64,000 bases of DNA from a virus: IMG/VR virus record IMGVR_UViG_3300023296_000646, positions 30,981 to 94,980 of that record; one strand, given 5' to 3'. Both the position numbers and the translations under genes were made by a program. How positions within the stretch are numbered: position 1 is the stretch's first letter; each line of letters opens with the position of its first letter. Below the pieces are notes generated by a model that searched no databases, was not told where the DNA came from, and was given only the letters and a program-made list of their open reading frames with translations. Positions 29,207-38,974 of this stretch are shown in pieces.

Positions 29207-29963
29207 CAAATGCTACTCGTATGTTATTTTTAAATTCTGTTTTAAGTATTTCTTTAAATTCCGTTTGATCTGATATTCCGTTAAGGCGTATAAATTCAAA
29301 CGTACTTTGTCTAGTGTTACTAATTATCAAATCCAATTTGTTTGGAAGAACATATGAAAAATACGCGCCCATTTCGATAGGAGATGCACTTCCGTGTCTA
29401 TCAAACTTAAATAGTTCTTCCTTGAAGTTTTGAGTTAAATTTTCTGATATTATTTGTTCAGGAATAAACCCAGTAAATGGGTATGCTTCAGTTGGAGGCT
29501 TAAAGATATAATCTAACATTTTATTTATTTCTGCGTCAGATAGGCTAGCATTTGCAAATCTCTTAAATCTATCTTCATTTCCCTTAGTAGGTAATAATCT
29601 AACTTCAGTTTTTGATGGTGAAATTTCGCTTATGTATACTCCAGGAGAATCTACATCTCCAACCAAAATTCTCCAAAAATTGTATATAATTTTAAATTCC
29701 CCACTACTAAATCCGAATTCAGTAATATCTAATTCCGGATCTACTGATATTTTGCCCTTATCATATGCAGGAATATCAGTAGATATTATAGAATTAATCA
29801 AAAAATCATTTCTATCATATAGTCTCTTAACAATAACATCCGTTGGCCCACCACCGAACCTATCTACTATTGAATTTATAGAACCTATAAAAAATTCTGC
29901 ATCTCCACCAGATATTCTGTTCTGTGTGATTACGTTTATGCTATTTGTATCTATTTTTGCCAT
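29199..29963 (-). CDS. Putative baseplate-associated protein
   Basis: 254 residues, no clear domain. Segments such as VDSPGVYISEISPSKTEVRLLP and KFDRHGSASPIEMGAYFSYVLPN look like a beta-structured virion component. It is overlapped by the 1500-residue gene and lies 7 nt after the coiled-coil gene, all in the baseplate block. Confidence 0.5.
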   Translation of the reverse strand: MAKIDTNSINVITQNRISGGDAEFFIGSINSIVDRFGGGPTDVIVKRLYDRNDFLINSIISTDIPAYDKGKISVDPELDITEFGFSSGEFKIIYNFWRILVGDVDSPGVYISEISPSKTEVRLLPTKGNEDRFKRFANASLSDAEINKMLDYIFKPPTEAYPFTGFIPEQIISENLTQNFKEELFKFDRHGSASPIEMGAYFSYVLPNKLDLIISNTRQSTFEFIRLNGISDQTEFKEILKTEFKNNIRVAFGE

Positions 29964-29970
29964 TTAAATT

Positions 29971-30918
29971 TTATCTAAAATCGTCCTGTCTAGTTGAATA
30001 AAACACATCATCAAGTAATTGCTCTAACCTATCTATGTCTATTCGTAATTTTTCAAGCTGACGTCGATTCATTTCTGCAAATATTGTGTCGAATGCATCA
30101 TGTATATCTGACATTACTGTAGATGACCGTATGATAGCAATTTCACTGACAAGTTGTCTAGTATTGCTAGTACTCATATCGGAAATTACAGTTCGAGCAA
30201 TACGTCTAATTTCATCAATAGGTCTGACTACAACAACATTGCCATCTCCATCTAGTTCAACACCACCATCACGTCCACCTCTATTGCCATCATCATCGCT
30301 ATTCAAACTTCCACCTAATCTAATTACTTCGCTTCTAAGCGCAGCGTTTTCAAAAGATAATTTTTTGTTTTCTATGCTCAACTGTTGAACTGCGTCATCT
30401 CTAGTAGTTGCTGCACGTTCTAGGGAACTATTGCACTCTCGTAGTACTTCTATTGCAGTTACTAGCTCTTCAAAATCATTAGTTAATGATTCTAATTCAG
30501 ATCTCAATTCGAATATGGTTCTATTTAGTTCTGATTGATCTGTGAGCTGTAACGTTAATCGTTCAATTTCTGCTTTTAATTTTTCAACTAAGATAGAAAG
30601 TGCATCCTTAGATTCTAATTCTACTGAACATAAAGTTCCAAATACATCGTCAGATAACACAAATGATCTGGCACCTCCAGTTAATTCTCCTATGGTAACA
30701 TCAATAGATTTTATCATTTGACCGTAATCTACTTGTGCTTGAGTAGATTCTAAACTAATAGTATTGATATTCAGTTGAGGCTGACCTTCACTGTCGGTTA
30801 AAATTACTTCGCCAGTAGGATCAAGCATATCATACTGTAGATCTACCGTTTCTCCAGTAGTCGGGTCTATATTAAAAGTTTGTATGCCTACGTTTTGTAT
30901 GTTTACAATTCTAGTCAA
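29971..30918 (-). CDS. Coiled-coil virion protein, TTG start
   Basis: 315 residues. N-terminal beta-segments are followed by a long coiled coil (LVEKLKAEIERLTLQLTDQ ... ELRSELESLTNDFEEL) and an Asp/Gly-rich hinge (DDDGNRGGRDGGVELDGDG), then a second helical region. No ATG is available: the start is TTG 30918, two bases after the upstream TAA. Baseplate or fibre trimeric rod component by context. Confidence 0.5.
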   Translation of the reverse strand: MTRIVNIQNVGIQTFNIDPTTGETVDLQYDMLDPTGEVILTDSEGQPQLNINTISLESTQAQVDYGQMIKSIDVTIGELTGGARSFVLSDDVFGTLCSVELESKDALSILVEKLKAEIERLTLQLTDQSELNRTIFELRSELESLTNDFEELVTAIEVLRECNSSLERAATTRDDAVQQLSIENKKLSFENAALRSEVIRLGGSLNSDDDGNRGGRDGGVELDGDGNVVVVRPIDEIRRIARTVISDMSTSNTRQLVSEIAIIRSSTVMSDIHDAFDTIFAEMNRRQLEKLRIDIDRLEQLLDDVFYSTRQDDFR

Positions 30919-30920
30919 TG

Positions 30921-32012
30921 TTATCTCACAACCTTAAATACGTTATCTTCATCATAATAGTCTACTAGACTGTTACGCTCTATTTTAAGTACAACTCTGT
31001 AAACGCGCTCAGGCTGAAAGCCGCTAAACCACTGATCGAAATAGCTACCATTAGAATCTATACTTAATTTTGTGTTATCGCTAAATGGTATAATAACATC
31101 CTCTGTTACTGCATCCTGAATTGAATAGTAAGATGAAGTTGGTAAGAAATTGTTTATATCGTATTGACTACCAGTAGTAAATGTTTTTGAAGGATATCTT
31201 GCCCTTGAAAAATACCGTATACGAGCTTTAGAATTTCTCTTATACTCACTACGTAAATCTTTAAGGTATACTACTCTATCAGAATCTGTTGACTCTGATA
31301 GTGATCCTGTTGACACTGAAGAGTCATCCCATGCCACTTCTAATGTTGGTGGATAAATTGTGTTCGTGTCCATTGAAAAGAACGCCAATGTTCCATAATC
31401 TTGAATGTCAGTTTCAACTGCCTCAGTATGTTTAACTATAAAACCATGATTAGGAATACTTCCACTTAACCACTGTCTCATAATTACAGAAACATCCATT
31501 CTGATATTTGAAGATTCGTTTGAAAACGATTGGGATGCAGCAGATGATGTATACCAAGTTCCCCCACCAGATCCGTCAACAGATCCACTTGTATTTGCTG
31601 CTAATGATCCAGTTGCAGTAGTTGATCCTGATACCCACAGCGATGCAGAATCTGCAGAATTTTTGTAAAGCCAAGATGCTCCAGTAGTTGTTACTCCATC
31701 ATATTTAGTACCAACTCCCATTTGCCAGCTCTGAGATACTGGATATGCGTATAGTGTATATTCCAATGGAATTTGCTTAGCATCTGCTATTGTCATATTA
31801 AGATAATATGAAGCTCCTGCTGCAATTGTACCACTGACGATAGAATTTGAAATTGGAGTGATATCGAAACTAACTAAACCTCTAGCGTTTTCTCTAAGAG
31901 TACCATTATAAAAGCTTTTTTCCACTTCTATGATTTCATCAATACCCGTATTTTGGGTCGACTGCTGCATATAAAGGGTAGTGTCTTTATTTGGAAAAAT
32001 GAAATGATGCAT
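30921..32012 (-). CDS. Beta-rich tail/baseplate structural protein
   Basis: 363 residues; the N-terminus HHFIFPNKDTTLYMQQ resembles the start of DNRLRE-type cell-surface-like domains also used in virion proteins. Ser/Gly linkers follow, then an aromatic C-terminus. It overlaps the gp6-like gene by one base (coupled translation). Confidence 0.55.
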   Translation of the reverse strand: MHHFIFPNKDTTLYMQQSTQNTGIDEIIEVEKSFYNGTLRENARGLVSFDITPISNSIVSGTIAAGASYYLNMTIADAKQIPLEYTLYAYPVSQSWQMGVGTKYDGVTTTGASWLYKNSADSASLWVSGSTTATGSLAANTSGSVDGSGGGTWYTSSAASQSFSNESSNIRMDVSVIMRQWLSGSIPNHGFIVKHTEAVETDIQDYGTLAFFSMDTNTIYPPTLEVAWDDSSVSTGSLSESTDSDRVVYLKDLRSEYKRNSKARIRYFSRARYPSKTFTTGSQYDINNFLPTSSYYSIQDAVTEDVIIPFSDNTKLSIDSNGSYFDQWFSGFQPERVYRVVLKIERNSLVDYYDEDNVFKVVR

Positions 32013-33943
32013 TATAGTACTCTGCCTCTTATGTCTTTAGATGGATATTTCACCTCAAAAATACTGGGGTCTAAACTAGGATAGATTATTTTTCCAAGTT
32101 CTGTAGATCCGTCTACTGCCGAAGTGTTTCGTCTTGCTCTTTTGATATTATATGAGAAGTCTGAATATAAACCTCCTGATAAATTTCGTACAACTATGTT
32201 TTGAACTGATGAAACTCCCTTTACTGAAGCTAAATCTAATTCTAATTCTGAAAGATTTATTGGTTGGTTAAATGTCCAATTGTCTATATTAAAAAATTCT
32301 TTTGCCTTTTCTATCGCCCTCAATAATACTTCTTTTTTGTTTTCAGATCTAAATGCAGTAATCGAAAAATCAACTCCTATGTTAACTACAAATCCGTTTA
32401 TGAGATTTACACCATCAGTTACCATTCTGTATTCACTTAGATAGGTTTTTAAATTTTCCTTTACTGCGTCGTTTATGTTTACTAATTTTTTGTTTGCGTC
32501 GTATCCTAATGCATACATATTGATTGCAAATGGATTATGCTTTTCTTGCTCATCATTTACTGATACATCACCGTGTGCATCTTGTGAAACTACAACCTTA
32601 GCTATGCTACCAAATCTAGGTGGCATAGACAATGCTCTAATTTCGTAGTCGCGTTTAGTAACTGCTCTTTGTTGTGATGCAAAATATGCAATAGCATTAT
32701 TCCTAATATTTTCCAATGGTTCTTCATCTCTACCACCTGTTCCTGGAACTGTATTAGTCACAGATAAACTCTGTTTCAATTCAGATACCGTTATTGATTG
32801 TGCTGAGGTAAATGTTTCATCTTCAGTTTCAAATTCAATTTTGCGAATGCTAGTAAGATCATTAACAGATACGTTTGAAGATAGGCCACCACCTTCAACA
32901 TACTTAACAGTTAGTGTAGTATTTGCTGGAACTTGTCCATATGTTCTAGTTGAAAAGAAATTCTGAGGATCAATCGGATCAGATAATGATTTTGCATTAT
33001 TTCCAAGTCCAATATCCTTAGGAGAAGGAATTAATGTTTGATCTGCATCTGACGATACACCAGATCCAAATTGAATTTCTAGTTTATTTTCTTCAGTTAG
33101 TCTAGTAACAAATCTCCGTGGAGTTTTAAGCATTCTAAGAAGAAATGGCACAGAATCTTTATGAGAAGAAAGGGCTGTGTCGTATCTGTCAGTATTGGCG
33201 TAATCGATATACACAAAATCTTGGACTAGATACGGAACTTCATACCACGTATTATTATTAGAATCGGTAACAGATGATATTTCCACAACTTTAGTGCTGT
33301 CTATTGTTAATGTCTTAAATTCTTCTGCAGATCCAATTGTAAATGTGGTTGTTTTTTCAGCACCAGCTAAAGCATCTACTTGCTTTTCTAATAAATAAAA
33401 TATTGGTTCGCTAGAAACTGAATCTCTACTGTAAACACTTGTAGATGTTGGATCAAACGAACTACTAAACCCGAAATCAACTGGGATCTCAGTTCTAAAT
33501 CGCACAGTAGGATCTATAGCAGATTCTACTTCCATTCCAGATTTTACAGTTAATGTATATGAATAATCCGGTACATTATTAATACCAGTCCCAGTAGCAG
33601 GCACTAATTGATATACGTTTAATCTGGTTGTAGCAGGAGTAATAGGATGAATTTTATATCCAAAAAACTGTGCAAGATTTACAATATTTTTTCGTTCTTG
33701 CGCATATGGAAGAAGACTTTCCTTTAATGAGTCATCTATATAATATGAAAGAACATCACCCACAAACGAAGCCATTTCTATGATCATCATTCCAGGAGAT
33801 GATTCATTATAATCATTATACGTATCTGGAAAGTATGTCTTAGCATACTCAATCAAATTACGTCTAAATTGAGTGAAATCTTTAGATAGGTAATTTATCT
33901 CTTTATTTCTGTTATTATTTTGGTCAATGTTAACTAATGCCAT
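32012..33943 (-). CDS. Baseplate wedge protein, gp6 / baseplate J-like
   Basis: 643 residues. The N-terminus (INYLSKDFTQFRRNLIEYAKTYF followed by NESSPGMMIIEMASFVGDVLSYYIDD) is the hallmark of gp6-type wedge subunits. There is also KRDYEIRALSMPPRFGSIAKV in the middle and a C-terminal baseplate-J-like portion. In T4, gp6 forms the inner wedge ring. The gp25-like gene lies just upstream. Confidence 0.85.
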   Translation of the reverse strand: MALVNIDQNNNRNKEINYLSKDFTQFRRNLIEYAKTYFPDTYNDYNESSPGMMIIEMASFVGDVLSYYIDDSLKESLLPYAQERKNIVNLAQFFGYKIHPITPATTRLNVYQLVPATGTGINNVPDYSYTLTVKSGMEVESAIDPTVRFRTEIPVDFGFSSSFDPTSTSVYSRDSVSSEPIFYLLEKQVDALAGAEKTTTFTIGSAEEFKTLTIDSTKVVEISSVTDSNNNTWYEVPYLVQDFVYIDYANTDRYDTALSSHKDSVPFLLRMLKTPRRFVTRLTEENKLEIQFGSGVSSDADQTLIPSPKDIGLGNNAKSLSDPIDPQNFFSTRTYGQVPANTTLTVKYVEGGGLSSNVSVNDLTSIRKIEFETEDETFTSAQSITVSELKQSLSVTNTVPGTGGRDEEPLENIRNNAIAYFASQQRAVTKRDYEIRALSMPPRFGSIAKVVVSQDAHGDVSVNDEQEKHNPFAINMYALGYDANKKLVNINDAVKENLKTYLSEYRMVTDGVNLINGFVVNIGVDFSITAFRSENKKEVLLRAIEKAKEFFNIDNWTFNQPINLSELELDLASVKGVSSVQNIVVRNLSGGLYSDFSYNIKRARRNTSAVDGSTELGKIIYPSLDPSIFEVKYPSKDIRGRVL

Positions 33944-33954
33944 TACTTATCTCA

Positions 33955-34392
33955 TTATGCCTCTACTAAAAGTGTTAGATCAGAAGATCCCACAACGTTT
34001 GATACAGAATAATTTATGCTTATTCTCAAAGAATAAATATCTGGCTCTCCGCTTTCTTTCTGAATTGTAACTGAATGGATATTGACAAACGGCATCCACC
34101 TAGATATAGCTTCTCTAACCCTATCTTCTACGTCAGATTCTATGTCTACAGATTGTTGAGTAAACACTAAGTCGTATAATGTTGATCCGAATTCTGGATT
34201 CATTGGACGTTCACCAACCTTAGTTAATAATAGATTTATCAAATCAGTTCGTATTGCTGCATCTGTAGTAAATGATTGTCTAAAATACCCAGTTGATCCC
34301 TTAACAATTGGTAATGTAATACCAACTGCCTTAGATGGTGATTGATCTAATGGATCTGAAGATGACAATGATTGGGATACGATTAATGGCAT
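33955..34392 (-). CDS. Baseplate wedge protein, gp25-like
   Basis: 145 residues, the usual family size. It has KGSTGYFRQSFTTDAAIRTDLINLLLTKVGERPMNPEFGSTLYDLVF, containing the GERPMNPEFG motif of gp25/lysozyme-like wedge proteins. It docks with gp6 at the sheath-nucleating baseplate core. Confidence 0.9.
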   Translation of the reverse strand: MPLIVSQSLSSSDPLDQSPSKAVGITLPIVKGSTGYFRQSFTTDAAIRTDLINLLLTKVGERPMNPEFGSTLYDLVFTQQSVDIESDVEDRVREAISRWMPFVNIHSVTIQKESGEPDIYSLRISINYSVSNVVGSSDLTLLVEA

Positions 34393-34398
34393 TTATTA

Positions 34399-34995
34399 TT
34401 ATTTTTTAGACATCATTCCTGAATAATCCTTTGTTAATGCGCTTGCTAGTGATTTCCCTGCTGATGAGTTTATATCTATTTGTTGACCTCCAGTACCTCT
34501 AGTTTGAACTGGTACTGCATTTCCTGCTCCACCTGCATGCATTGCTGCTGCTGAAAATGTTTGAGTATCTGACACTCCACCTGCTATTTCATTAAAGTCT
34601 CCACCTTGCCCATCATCATGCCCACCGTATTGTGAGTATTCACCGACAATTCCACCACGCATACTTGCTAATACTTCGTCTATTTTGCCCTTTCCTGTTT
34701 TCAGTGTGTGAGTCGGTACAGCTAATACAGGCTCTGCCTGCTGTTGAGGTTGTGATGACTGTACTCCAGAATTTCTAAAATCTTGAAGAACCTTAGCTGC
34801 ATCAGCAAACGCATCGACATTTTGTGATGTGTGATGTTCTTGTACATTAGATTTAGTAGCTATTGCTTCTAATAATGATCCATAATCTTCCTTAGAAAGT
34901 AAAATATGTTCTGCCAATATGGACTTTACCTGCTTTTTAACTTCCCGTTCGACCATTAATCGTATTTTTGTGATTAACTTTTGTGCATTTTTCAT
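34399..34995 (-). CDS. Virion-region protein with helical N-terminus, unknown
   Basis: 198 residues. The N-terminal helix is rich in Lys/Glu/Ile (ITKIRLMVEREVKKQVKSIL); the C-terminal half is Gln/Gly/Ala/Ser-rich and probably disordered (GGAGNAVPVQTRGTGGQQ). Such composition fits an assembly or scaffold-like tail factor. A TATTAATATAC variant promoter lies 15 nt upstream. Confidence 0.5.
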   Translation of the reverse strand: MKNAQKLITKIRLMVEREVKKQVKSILAEHILLSKEDYGSLLEAIATKSNVQEHHTSQNVDAFADAAKVLQDFRNSGVQSSQPQQQAEPVLAVPTHTLKTGKGKIDEVLASMRGGIVGEYSQYGGHDDGQGGDFNEIAGGVSDTQTFSAAAMHAGGAGNAVPVQTRGTGGQQIDINSSAGKSLASALTKDYSGMMSKK

Positions 34996-35009
34996 TTTGC
35001 ATTTACCTC

Positions 35010-35020
35010 TATTAATATAC
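35010..35020 (-). promoter_or_regulatory. Late promoter-like element (variant)
   Basis: Minus-strand GTATATTAATA, 15 nt before ATG 34995; one mismatch to the consensus. Confidence 0.4.
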
Positions 35021-35053
35021 TAGTAAATATCCACATAGTAGAATTGTGTCTGC

Positions 35054-35866
35054 TTATCTCAGTAGTGTTGTTCTAATTCTAGTAATGTTATCCTTGAAGC
35101 GATCTATTGCAGATTCACCTCCTTCGTATTGAAGCATAATAAACGGATCATCTTGAAATTCAGATGCGTCAGTTATGATTTCATCTAGTGTGTCTATGGC
35201 ATTTAATTTTTCAAATATGATATCGCATTCTGATTGTGTTGACGGAAGTCTGCTTGCGTTCAACTCTTCTAACTCTAATTGAATATCATCTAAAATTTTA
35301 TTGTAACCATCCTCATCAAATTCGAAGTATGGATCTGGATCTATTTCACCAAATTCCGTAACGTCATCTGCATAGGCTAGATTTTGAACTTCGTATAGCT
35401 CTTCTAGTTTAGCTGCACAAAACAAATTTATCAATGCTGCTCCTGAAGAAATTACTGCGGTTGTAGTTGCGACTCGTTTTAGTATATCTTGTGCCTTATA
35501 ATATAATGTTGCAAAGTCAGCAGCTGCAGGCGGTGAAAATCTAGTTGCAAATTTTGCAATTCGTAGAATCACTCTAATGATTATTGCCACTGTAGTTAAA
35601 ATTAATCCTAGCTTTACAATTTTTCTAGTTCGCTTCTCACACCAATATAAAGTTTTTCTTGCCTTTTCCCATTGACTTCTAAGTTTTTCCTGCTTTGCAG
35701 CTTCTGTATCATTTATTGGATCACCATGATCATCTAAAATAAGTTTAGTTAATAGTATTTGTGAAATAACAGCAGACACTTCCCATAGCGATCCCATGAT
35801 TCTACTCATAGCGGATCCTATTTTATTACCAACTCCTAGTGTTTTTAATTTAGATAGTCTACTCAT
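35054..35866 (-). CDS. Membrane-segment protein in the baseplate block
   Basis: 270 residues. Two hydrophobic spans at about 85-115 (LGLILTTVAIIIRVILRI) and 145-165 (TTAVISSGAALINLFCAAK), then an acidic C-terminal half (DPDPYFEFDEDGYNKILDDI). The stop TAA abuts the 433-residue gene start. A tape-measure-like or membrane-penetrating tail part is possible, but no family is recognised. Confidence 0.5.
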   Translation of the reverse strand: MSRLSKLKTLGVGNKIGSAMSRIMGSLWEVSAVISQILLTKLILDDHGDPINDTEAAKQEKLRSQWEKARKTLYWCEKRTRKIVKLGLILTTVAIIIRVILRIAKFATRFSPPAAADFATLYYKAQDILKRVATTTAVISSGAALINLFCAAKLEELYEVQNLAYADDVTEFGEIDPDPYFEFDEDGYNKILDDIQLELEELNASRLPSTQSECDIIFEKLNAIDTLDEIITDASEFQDDPFIMLQYEGGESAIDRFKDNITRIRTTLLR

Positions 35867-37167
35867 TATTTATTGGGTCCTATGAATACAGTGTTGCTCA
35901 ATAATGCTTGTTTGATATCTTCTGTAAGTACATATTGCTTGTTTACATTTTCTGAAAATGCATTTACCATATCTACTAATCCTGGGATGTTCAATTGACC
36001 ACCCCTCTCAGCAGAATCAAATAGACTAGAAAGAATTTTCATAAAATCTCTAAGATCTTTAAAAAATCCATCTAAATGAATTAGTGTATTTGTTCCTAAT
36101 AGCGCTGGTTGATCTATATTGTTTTCCTTTCCTAAATAGATATCTGACGAATTTATATATGTGTTGTTAGATTTTAATCTAAAGCTTGAATTTGGAGTTG
36201 ATAGGTCTATTCCTAAATTACTATCAACTGAAAATTTACTATCACTGAATATTCCAAATTGACCTTTAGAAAAGAATAGTGTTTCGTGTATGTTCGATGT
36301 AAATACTAATCTATCAGATGAAATCAATACTTGGTTACCATCTAACTCCCTAGGATATATAAACGAACTTGTTGTGCCACCCTTTACTGTAGTAAATTTT
36401 TCATATCCATTTCCATCAATTAAAACTTTTTTAGCCTTATCATAATAGACAGTTGGCTGAAGATTCACATTAGCAGGCCCGCTAGTAAGATAAATAGAAG
36501 AACCATCTCTATTGATATTTTCTTCAGAAATGACAATTGAATTTTTAGTTGTAGTACCTCTAATATCATTTGTTATTAGAATCGACGGAGAATACGAACT
36601 TATATTATCATCATTTGCCGAAGAATCTGTAAATCGAATTGCAGATCCAAATCTACTTTGAATTATAGTATCTCCTGAACTAGGAATTAATTGTCTACTC
36701 CCAATGCTTGGTAAAAACGAGTTAGAAGTATTATCATTAGAATTTCCAATACCTATTCCATCTCTAGTATTTAAATTCCTGTTACCATTGTAATTTATGT
36801 TGTTAAAATAATTCAATGGCCAATAGAACGGAACTGGAGAAGTTCCAAACTCTCCAACTACTACCATTTCATTTACTACTGGGAATTGCTTCACACTTGG
36901 GCTCATTGGATATGCAAGAATTGCATCATCATCGCCCCTATTTGTCATAGAATGAATTGGCTTGCATAGGACAGATCCAATAAGAGATAGATTTCCAGTT
37001 TTAGTTATTTCAGGATCATCTATTGAATCTATTACCCTAATAACTATCGCAGTATCCAATTCAAAAAAGTATGATGTCTTATCAACATCCCTGTTATGAT
37101 TTGTCTTTATAGCAGATTCTTGAGTATTCTTAAATCTGTGTAATGTTTTAGTATGACCTACACCCAT
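35866..37167 (-). CDS. Baseplate hub/spike protein, gp5-like OB-fold
   Basis: 433 residues. The N-terminal region (TAIVIRVIDSID ... GNLSLIGSVLCKPIHS ... VKQFPVVNEMVVVGEF) has the OB-fold pattern found in gp5-type hub/spike proteins. A central beta-helix-like portion is rich in S/N/D repeats, and a C-terminal helical tail ends NTVFIGPNK. The lysozyme domain of T4 gp5 is not seen. It overlaps the next gene by one base and follows the 137-residue gene directly. Confidence 0.65.
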   Translation of the reverse strand: MGVGHTKTLHRFKNTQESAIKTNHNRDVDKTSYFFELDTAIVIRVIDSIDDPEITKTGNLSLIGSVLCKPIHSMTNRGDDDAILAYPMSPSVKQFPVVNEMVVVGEFGTSPVPFYWPLNYFNNINYNGNRNLNTRDGIGIGNSNDNTSNSFLPSIGSRQLIPSSGDTIIQSRFGSAIRFTDSSANDDNISSYSPSILITNDIRGTTTKNSIVISEENINRDGSSIYLTSGPANVNLQPTVYYDKAKKVLIDGNGYEKFTTVKGGTTSSFIYPRELDGNQVLISSDRLVFTSNIHETLFFSKGQFGIFSDSKFSVDSNLGIDLSTPNSSFRLKSNNTYINSSDIYLGKENNIDQPALLGTNTLIHLDGFFKDLRDFMKILSSLFDSAERGGQLNIPGLVDMVNAFSENVNKQYVLTEDIKQALLSNTVFIGPNK

Positions 37168-37581
37168 TTATTCCTCAGTTGTAGTATCATCTTCAGTGAT
37201 TGGCTCTTCTAGCGTTTCCTTTTTAACGTCGTTTGCCCAATCCTTTGCTTCCTGTTTCAACTGTTCAATTGCACTATCACTTAGGAATCCGTCATCTCCA
37301 AGTTCTTTCATTTCCGCAATTGCTATTCTCTGATAGAGTGTTGCCAGCTTAATTAGATGATCATCGTTCCTAACAGCAGTTTCTAAATAATCCCTAATCA
37401 TTGGAAGAATCAGTTTAGAATCGTATTTGTTATCCTTTCCACCATCTTCCTTCCCAATCATATCTGTCATTTTAGAAATAATACCATCTATCGTTCTAGC
37501 TTTTCTAGTAGAATTCGAATAGATGTCGTTCATTAGACTATCAAATGACTTATTTCCAAATACCTTTTTTGATGTATCCAT
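37168..37581 (-). CDS. Small helical protein before the baseplate operon, unknown
   Basis: 137 residues, mainly alpha-helical (MIRDYLETAVRNDDHLIKLATLYQRIAIAEM is the core, given in part), acidic C-terminus. It is the first gene after a strong terminator and a perfect promoter element, so it opens the baseplate transcript. A small-terminase or assembly-factor role is conceivable from size and helix content only. Confidence 0.5.
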   Translation of the reverse strand: MDTSKKVFGNKSFDSLMNDIYSNSTRKARTIDGIISKMTDMIGKEDGGKDNKYDSKLILPMIRDYLETAVRNDDHLIKLATLYQRIAIAEMKELGDDGFLSDSAIEQLKQEAKDWANDVKKETLEEPITEDDTTTEE

Positions 37582-37609
37582 TTTGCTTTATACCATATTT
37601 CAGTTCTTC

Positions 37610-37620
37610 TATAAATATAC
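37610..37620 (-). promoter_or_regulatory. Late promoter-like element heading the baseplate operon
   Basis: Perfect minus-strand GTATATTTATA directly after the terminator at 37628-37662, 29 nt before ATG 37581. Terminator then promoter makes this a clean transcription-unit boundary. Confidence 0.65.
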
Positions 37621-37627
37621 TAGGCAT

Positions 37628-37662
37628 AAAAAAAGTGGGGTTTGATATGATTCAAACCCCAC
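37628..37662 (-). terminator. Rho-independent terminator after the sigma factor gene
   Basis: Perfect 11-bp stem GTGGGGTTTGA / TCAAACCCCAC with a 6-nt loop, followed on the minus strand by seven T residues. It sits 29 bases after the sigma factor stop and before the baseplate promoter. It is the strongest terminator in the window. Confidence 0.9.
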
Positions 37663-37690
37663 AATTCATTACATCACTATCCTCTATCAC

Positions 37691-38692
37691 TCACCACTTG
37701 AAACTGCTACTCATATTAAATTCTCGTCCTACCTCTACAATATCTCCAGTATTTCGAAATTCAGTTAACATATCAAACTGGGTCTTTTTCATTATGTTTA
37801 CAACCCTAGTTATGTATTGAGTTTTACAATCTGCCATTTCTCTAATTAGCAAATACAGATGCTTTTTATTGAAGTTTTCAATGCTATCTGATCTCCTGAA
37901 CAATTCTAATATGGCATCTGCAATTTGTATGTCTCTCTTTTTTCTAAATACAGTAGTTAGATTTTTATCCCAAAAATCTAGCATTATACCTTTAAATTCT
38001 ACCCACTCAGAAACGTCTTCTCTTTCGAAAAAATTATCTTCAATTTCCCAATTTTCTGGCATAGTAGACATTAATGTAGATCTCTTATACCTTCTGTGAT
38101 TACTATTATTCAACTGCATAAGATAATGCTTAGCAACTACTGTGAAATACGAAAATGCCCTAGTTCCCTTTGATTCATCGTACTTATGAAGGTTCAATAA
38201 TAAGTTATGAAGAGCTTCTGTTTTAATATGATCAGGTGGAGCATCAAAATATGAAAGCTTATATTTGTTGTACATATTCTCCACTATTTTTTCAAGTGGA
38301 TATATAATATGATCGCTAAATATTTTATTTTTCCAGTACTCTATTTCGGTTGATCTGTGATCTGTATAGAGCAGAGTGGTGTATTCTAACTGAGCAGTTA
38401 GTCTTTTTATTTTGTGATTAAGATCACTTAGCTTGAGTTCCTTATCTTCTAGCTCCATTGTTATATTGGTAACTCTGTGTAACTCATCATATAACTTAGC
38501 CAAGGTCTCTACACATACATCAGATTTCCAAGACATTTTGTTATAGAGAACAATAGCATTTTCAGTCTCCTGCGTAAAATAAAATATTTTCTTTTTACGA
38601 CCACGATTTCTAGTAGCCGTCTTGGCCTTTTCTTCTAGAAATTCTTTTGCCTTAGTTACTATTTCGTACTGTACAACTTCACTTAAATTCAT
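37691..38692 (-). CDS. Late-transcription sigma factor, gp55-like
   Basis: 333 residues. The region at about 165-205 (EALHNLLLNLHKYDESKGTR then AFSYFTVVAKHYLMQLNN) matches sigma region 2 as found in T4 gp55, which recognises late promoters through a -10 element only. The N-terminal half is helical, and the C-terminal part could contact the sliding clamp; no clear clamp-binding tail is seen. It lies between the terminator and the small membrane gene. The recurrent GTATATTTATA element is the likely target. Confidence 0.75.
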   Translation of the reverse strand: MNLSEVVQYEIVTKAKEFLEEKAKTATRNRGRKKKIFYFTQETENAIVLYNKMSWKSDVCVETLAKLYDELHRVTNITMELEDKELKLSDLNHKIKRLTAQLEYTTLLYTDHRSTEIEYWKNKIFSDHIIYPLEKIVENMYNKYKLSYFDAPPDHIKTEALHNLLLNLHKYDESKGTRAFSYFTVVAKHYLMQLNNSNHRRYKRSTLMSTMPENWEIEDNFFEREDVSEWVEFKGIMLDFWDKNLTTVFRKKRDIQIADAILELFRRSDSIENFNKKHLYLLIREMADCKTQYITRVVNIMKKTQFDMLTEFRNTGDIVEVGREFNMSSSFKW

Positions 38693-38943
38693 ATATTGTA
38701 TTCTATAGTTTGAAGATTTTCTGCTGCTGCTAATAATTCTTCAAAAATATCACCAACTTCATCGTCCGATTGAAACGCTCCACCTTCATCAATTTCTTGC
38801 ATTTCTGAAAGTGTGTTTTGTATCTTTAAAACGGTATCCTCTGCCCATTCTTCATACAAACCGCTTTTACGGTCTGCATTCCAATTGGCATATACTGAGA
38901 TAATCAGTAAGATAAAAGTCAATAAGAATAAGTAAAACCACAT
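38689..38943 (-). CDS. Small membrane-anchored acidic protein
   Basis: 84 residues: an N-terminal transmembrane helix (MWFYLFLLTFILLIISVYA), then an acidic, helical cytoplasmic or periplasmic tail. Its stop overlaps the sigma factor start by 4 nt, so it is co-translated. It lies just downstream of the tmRNA. Function unknown. Confidence 0.6.
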   Translation of the reverse strand: MWFYLFLLTFILLIISVYANWNADRKSGLYEEWAEDTVLKIQNTLSEMQEIDEGGAFQSDDEVGDIFEELLAAAENLQTIEYNI

Positions 38944-38974
38944 ATTGTACGGTAAGTTAAAAAATAATTAATCG